Assembly: GCA_040902885.1 (NCBI GenBank)
Contig: JBBDWK010000060.1
Location: 1 to 24,690, forward strand
Reading direction: 5' to 3'
Source of the DNA: JBBDWK01 sp040902885
GTDB lineage: Bacteria; Acidobacteriota; Terriglobia; Bryobacterales; Bryobacteraceae
Length of the DNA stretch: 24,690 nt
In this document: positions 21,632-24,690 of the stretch, one piece after another
How positions within the stretch are numbered: position 1 is the stretch's first letter
How the letters are laid out: each line of letters begins with the position of its first letter
Position numbers and translations under genes: made by a program
Notes under the pieces: generated by a model
The model's input: the letters and a program-made list of their open reading frames with translations, nothing else
Told to the model about the DNA's origin: nothing
The model's database searches: none

Positions 21632-24545
21632 CGCCTACGCGGTTGGCGCGCTGGCGTCCACCCTGGGAATCGGTGGTGTTCTGGGTGGAATCGATGCCGA
21701 AGGGCAGGCCGCTGCGGAGGAGAGCGATACCGCCGATCTGCCAGGAACCGAATGCCTTGGCCCAGATACTGTCGCTGTTGAGGAAAGCACGGCCCGGCCC
21801 CCAGGGGAGGTCATATGTGTAGCTGGCGACGAAGCGGTGGGCCTGGTCGTCGGCGGAGAGGGCGCGCTCGCCCCGCATGTCGTAGAGATTCTGGAGGCGG
21901 AAGGAAGAGCTCACGCTGGGGTTGTCGCCGGGGAAGAGACCAGAGCCGTTGTCGAGGGCCTTGGACCAGGTATACGAGAGGAGATAGGTAAGCCCGCCGG
22001 AGAGGCGTTGCTCGAGCTTCGCCTGGAAGGAGTGATAGATGGAGGAGACGCCGAAAGTGTTGTAGGCGATGTTCTGAAACTCCGCGAAGGGCCGGCGCTG
22101 GGCGGAGGTGAGGCCGCCAAACTGTGAGGGCGGACCGAGCTGTTCCGGGCGAAGCTGGTTGAGATTGCTGCCCGGAGTGTAGAGCTTGGTTCCCTTCGTG
22201 CCGGCGTAGGCCAGGTCGAGCGCCAGGTTGCGCCGAAGCTCGCGCTGCACGGAAAGGTTCCAGCTCTGCATGTAGGGGGAGCGGGAATTGCGGTCAAAGT
22301 GAACGTTCTCGCCGGCGGTGCGGCCGGTGGCGTCGAAATCGGACGCTCCACCGGGGAACCCGGAGAGCACGAAGAGCGGGAGGCTCGGGAAAGCTGGCGC
22401 GGTGAGCGCGAAGCTGCGGGCGTAGGGGAATGGCGCTTCGAGCGGCGTGCCGGGGTTGGAGGCCACCGGGGCGGAGGAGAAATACATCCCGTAGCCGAGG
22501 CGGATAATCGTGGCGTTGGTGAGGCGGTAGGCGAGGCCGAAGCGCGGTCCGAGGTTGTTCCAGTCATTGGGGTAGAAGTGGCGCGGATTGCCGTCCTGGC
22601 CGGCGAAATCCAGCAGACGGCGCTCCGGATTGAAATGCGTCAGGCGGTCGTACTTTTCCACGAAGTGGAAGGCAGGCTCATAACGAAATCCGAGGTTGAG
22701 CGTGAGGCGCTGGCTGACCTTGAAGTCGTCCTGCACATAAAAGTCGTAAGACGGGAAGCTGAGATAGGTGGAAACGCCGGGCAGTAACTGAAAACCGGAG
22801 CCCTGTCCGAGCAGGAAGCTGGCGAAGGCATCGCCGGTGCGGTTATTGGCGGAGATACCGGTTTGGAGCGGGCCGAAGCCGAACTCGCCGCTGGCGTTGG
22901 TCGGGTTGTAGTTGTTGGAGTATCCGCGGCGGAAGTCGAAGCCGAACTTGAGATAGTGGCGGCCGTGGACGACCGTGAGGTTGTTGACAAGCTGATAGCT
23001 GGTGACGCGGGTGAGAGCCGGCCGGCCGCGGTCGTTGCCGACGGAGGTGAAGCCGGTGATGTTAATACGCGGAAAATTATCCTGGGGAACGCCAGGGATG
23101 CCGAGCTGTTGGGGATAGTCCTGGCCGCCCGTGGGCGCGATGCCTTGAGAGTAGACGCGGTTGACTCCGAGCCGCACCTCATTGATGAGGGTGGGGCGGA
23201 TGGTATGGAGATACGAAAAAGCGGCGTTCTGCTGGCGTCCTTCGGAAGGATAGTTGGTGGGATTGCCGGCAGTCAGGTAGGTAGGCGAGGGGACATCGTC
23301 GGTGTCGTTCATTGAGTAGCGGCCCATGAGCTTGATGGAGCCCGTGAGGGTATGGTCGATGCGGACGTCGCCCTGATCGGCGCGGCGCGTGCCCGGTCCG
23401 GCAAGAACATAGTTGTTGGCGATGCCGGAGCCATTGGGCTCGGGGTAGAAGGCGATGACCTTGGCAGCGGCGGGATCGAAGCGAGAGGCGGGAATGACGT
23501 TGTTCGGGATAGGATCGCGGAGGACCTGGTTGCCTTCGACACGCGTGCTATTGGGATCGTAGACGGGGTTGGATCCGGCGAGGTCGCCGGAGCGCATTTG
23601 GGGAGTGGGGACGGAGGAGGTACGAATGGCTGCGGTCCGCACGCGGGTGCCCTGCCAGTCGACGAAGAAGAAGGTTTTGTCGCGGCGGATGGGGCCTCCT
23701 ACGGCGGCGCCAAACTGATTCTGACGGAGGACGGGCTTGCTCTGGCCGGCGGGCGCGAAGAAGTTGCGGCCGTTCAGGACATCGTTGCGGAGGAACTCGA
23801 AGACCGTTCCATGGAAGCCGTTCGTGCCGCCTTTGATAGTGGCGAGAATGACCCCGCCGCCCGTTCGGCCGTACTCGGCCGAGAAGCTGTTGGTGACGAT
23901 CTTGAACTCTTCGAGGGCGTCCACCATGGGCGTGTAGCCTACATTGCCGCCTTTGATGTTGACGGCGGTAACGCCGTCAAGCTGGATCTCGTTAAGGCGG
24001 TTGCGTCCACCATTGATGCGGGCGGAGGCGCCGGAAGTGCCCGAGGCAGCGCCGTCGGCGACTCCAGGGACGAGCCCGATAAGACCGAAAGCGCCGCGGC
24101 CATTGAGCGGGAGGCCGACGATCTTGCGATTATCGACAACCTGTCCGATGGAGCCGCTCTCCGTTTGGAGGACGGGAGCGGCGGCGGTAACTTCGACGAC
24201 TTCCGAGGTCGCGCCGAGGGTAAGCGAGGCGTCCACACGCGCGCGCTGATCGATCTGTAGTGGGACGCGGTCCTGGATAAATTTCTTGAACCCCGGGGAC
24301 TCGACGGCGATGGAATACTCGCCGGGCCGGAGGTTAGGAACGAAATAGTTGCCGACGGCATCGGTTTTAACGCGGCTGACTTCGTTGGTCGCGAGGTTCG
24401 TGACGGTGACGTCCGCGTTCGAGACGGCGCTGGCGCTAGGATCGGTTACCGTGCCGAGGATGGTGCCGGTGAAGCTGGCCTGAGCGAAGACGAGCCCCAG
24501 ACTCGCTGAGGCCAGAAGAACCAGGCGAAGGACGGAGACAAACAT
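21591..24545 (-). CDS. Oar-like TonB-dependent receptor, C-terminus disrupted
   Basis: A large outer-membrane receptor of the Oar/carboxypeptidase-regulatory group common in Acidobacteriota. A signal peptide (MFVSVLRLVLLASASLGLVFA) is followed by a CarboxypepD_reg-like domain at about 25-105 (GTVTDPSASAVSNADVTV...GNYFVPNLRPGEYSI). A plug domain follows at about 120-230 (RKIVGLPLNGRGAFGLIGLVPG, RINGGRNRLNEIQLDG), then a long barrel region. The ATG at 24545 has GGGAG six bases upstream. The frame is intact for 984 residues but ends in a non-homologous tail (RLDRDQRSRSR). The true barrel end lies in another frame at 21386-21631. Loss of the last strands would normally block barrel assembly, so the gene may be inactive unless the break is an assembly error. 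Confidence 0.88.
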   Translation of the reverse strand: MFVSVLRLVLLASASLGLVFAQASFTGTILGTVTDPSASAVSNADVTVTNLATNEVSRVKTDAVGNYFVPNLRPGEYSIAVESPGFKKFIQDRVPLQIDQRARVDASLTLGATSEVVEVTAAAPVLQTESGSIGQVVDNRKIVGLPLNGRGAFGLIGLVPGVADGAASGTSGASARINGGRNRLNEIQLDGVTAVNIKGGNVGYTPMVDALEEFKIVTNSFSAEYGRTGGGVILATIKGGTNGFHGTVFEFLRNDVLNGRNFFAPAGQSKPVLRQNQFGAAVGGPIRRDKTFFFVDWQGTRVRTAAIRTSSVPTPQMRSGDLAGSNPVYDPNSTRVEGNQVLRDPIPNNVIPASRFDPAAAKVIAFYPEPNGSGIANNYVLAGPGTRRADQGDVRIDHTLTGSIKLMGRYSMNDTDDVPSPTYLTAGNPTNYPSEGRQQNAAFSYLHTIRPTLINEVRLGVNRVYSQGIAPTGGQDYPQQLGIPGVPQDNFPRINITGFTSVGNDRGRPALTRVTSYQLVNNLTVVHGRHYLKFGFDFRRGYSNNYNPTNASGEFGFGPLQTGISANNRTGDAFASFLLGQGSGFQLLPGVSTYLSFPSYDFYVQDDFKVSQRLTLNLGFRYEPAFHFVEKYDRLTHFNPERRLLDFAGQDGNPRHFYPNDWNNLGPRFGLAYRLTNATIIRLGYGMYFSSAPVASNPGTPLEAPFPYARSFALTAPAFPSLPLFVLSGFPGGASDFDATGRTAGENVHFDRNSRSPYMQSWNLSVQRELRRNLALDLAYAGTKGTKLYTPGSNLNQLRPEQLGPPSQFGGLTSAQRRPFAEFQNIAYNTFGVSSIYHSFQAKLEQRLSGGLTYLLSYTWSKALDNGSGLFPGDNPSVSSSFRLQNLYDMRGERALSADDQAHRFVASYTYDLPWGPGRAFLNSDSIWAKAFGSWQIGGIALLRSGLPFGIDSTQNTTDSQGGRQRANRVGDGRLDRDQRSRSR

Positions 24546-24647
24546 GCGCAGCTCCCTGTGAGTTTAAAATCTGGCAAACGTGTGCATAAGGCTATCACGG
24601 ACGCGGCAGAGCGTCAAGGCAAGCACCTGTTTTTTTGTCAACGGTTT

Positions 24648-24687
24648 TTAGAAATGTCCCCATGTTCCGTTCATTAGAAGTGTCCCC
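24648..24687. repeat. Short direct repeat resembling an insertion-sequence end
   Basis: TTAGAAATGTCCCC (24648-24661) and TTAGAAGTGTCCCC (24674-24687) match at 13 of 14 bases and start 26 bases apart at the window edge. Multiple short terminal repeats with a TGTCCCC core remind me of the ends of some insertion sequences such as the IS21 group. No transposase is visible because the window stops here. The 100 bases from here to the receptor start hold no gene. Confidence 0.4.
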
Positions 24688-24690
24688 TTT

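Overview
The window looks like a piece of an Acidobacteriota chromosome, most likely from the Solibacter/Bryobacterales group. The evidence is the GC-rich coding sequence, a very large IPT/TIG-type secreted protein with the C-terminal domain known as TIGR03437 (first described from Solibacter), an Oar-like TonB-dependent receptor with an N-terminal carboxypeptidase-regulatory domain, a PEP-CTERM protein, and an RHS/YD-repeat protein. No rRNA, tRNA or CRISPR array was seen.

Layout, left to right. (1) 1-3230, + strand: the 3' part of an RHS-repeat gene, broken into two frames at a run of eight G, followed one base later by a PEP-CTERM secreted protein. (2) 3231-3472: intergenic DNA with two back-to-back hairpins. 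(3) 3473-4161, - strand: a HigB/HigA toxin-antitoxin pair with a perfect palindrome just upstream. (4) 4216-8350, - strand: ileS-lspA-lgt, with TGATG overlaps at both junctions, joining isoleucyl-tRNA synthetase to two enzymes of lipoprotein maturation. A hairpin reaches the ileS start codon. (5) 8407-10311, - strand: a large exported protein of unknown function. (6) 10339-10979, - strand: a ribbon-helix-helix antitoxin and PIN-domain toxin with a strong, apparently leaderless promoter. (7) 11016-14582, - strand: a tightly overlapping cluster of glycosyltransferase, two SAM methyltransferases and a glutaminyl-cyclase-like M28 metalloprotein. (8) 14625-15473, + strand: a RodZ-like protein, divergent from the cluster and overlapping pgsA tail to tail. 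(9) 15416-17770, - strand: hfq-hflX-pgsA. (10) 17893-20574: the TIGR03437/IPT protein. (11) 20622-24545: an Oar-like receptor broken near its 3' end, followed by a small exported protein with a Cys/His cluster. The right edge carries a short direct repeat resembling the end of an insertion sequence.

The housekeeping core (ileS-lspA-lgt, hfq-hflX-pgsA, rodZ) is interleaved with accessory pieces: two toxin-antitoxin pairs, an RHS gene, a glycan cluster and secreted proteins. The most unusual signal is at hfq-hflX. The two genes share one reading frame and are separated only by tandem UAG stops. hflX has no ATG, GTG or TTG upstream of its conserved N-terminal strand, but has an AUU codon with a GGAGG eight bases before it. 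AUU starts are the hallmark of infC, where IF3 controls its own synthesis, so IF3-sensitive expression of a ribosome-splitting GTPase is a testable idea. Other points worth checking are the leaderless promoter/operator of the RHH-PIN module, the palindrome before higBA, and the two disrupted surface-protein genes.
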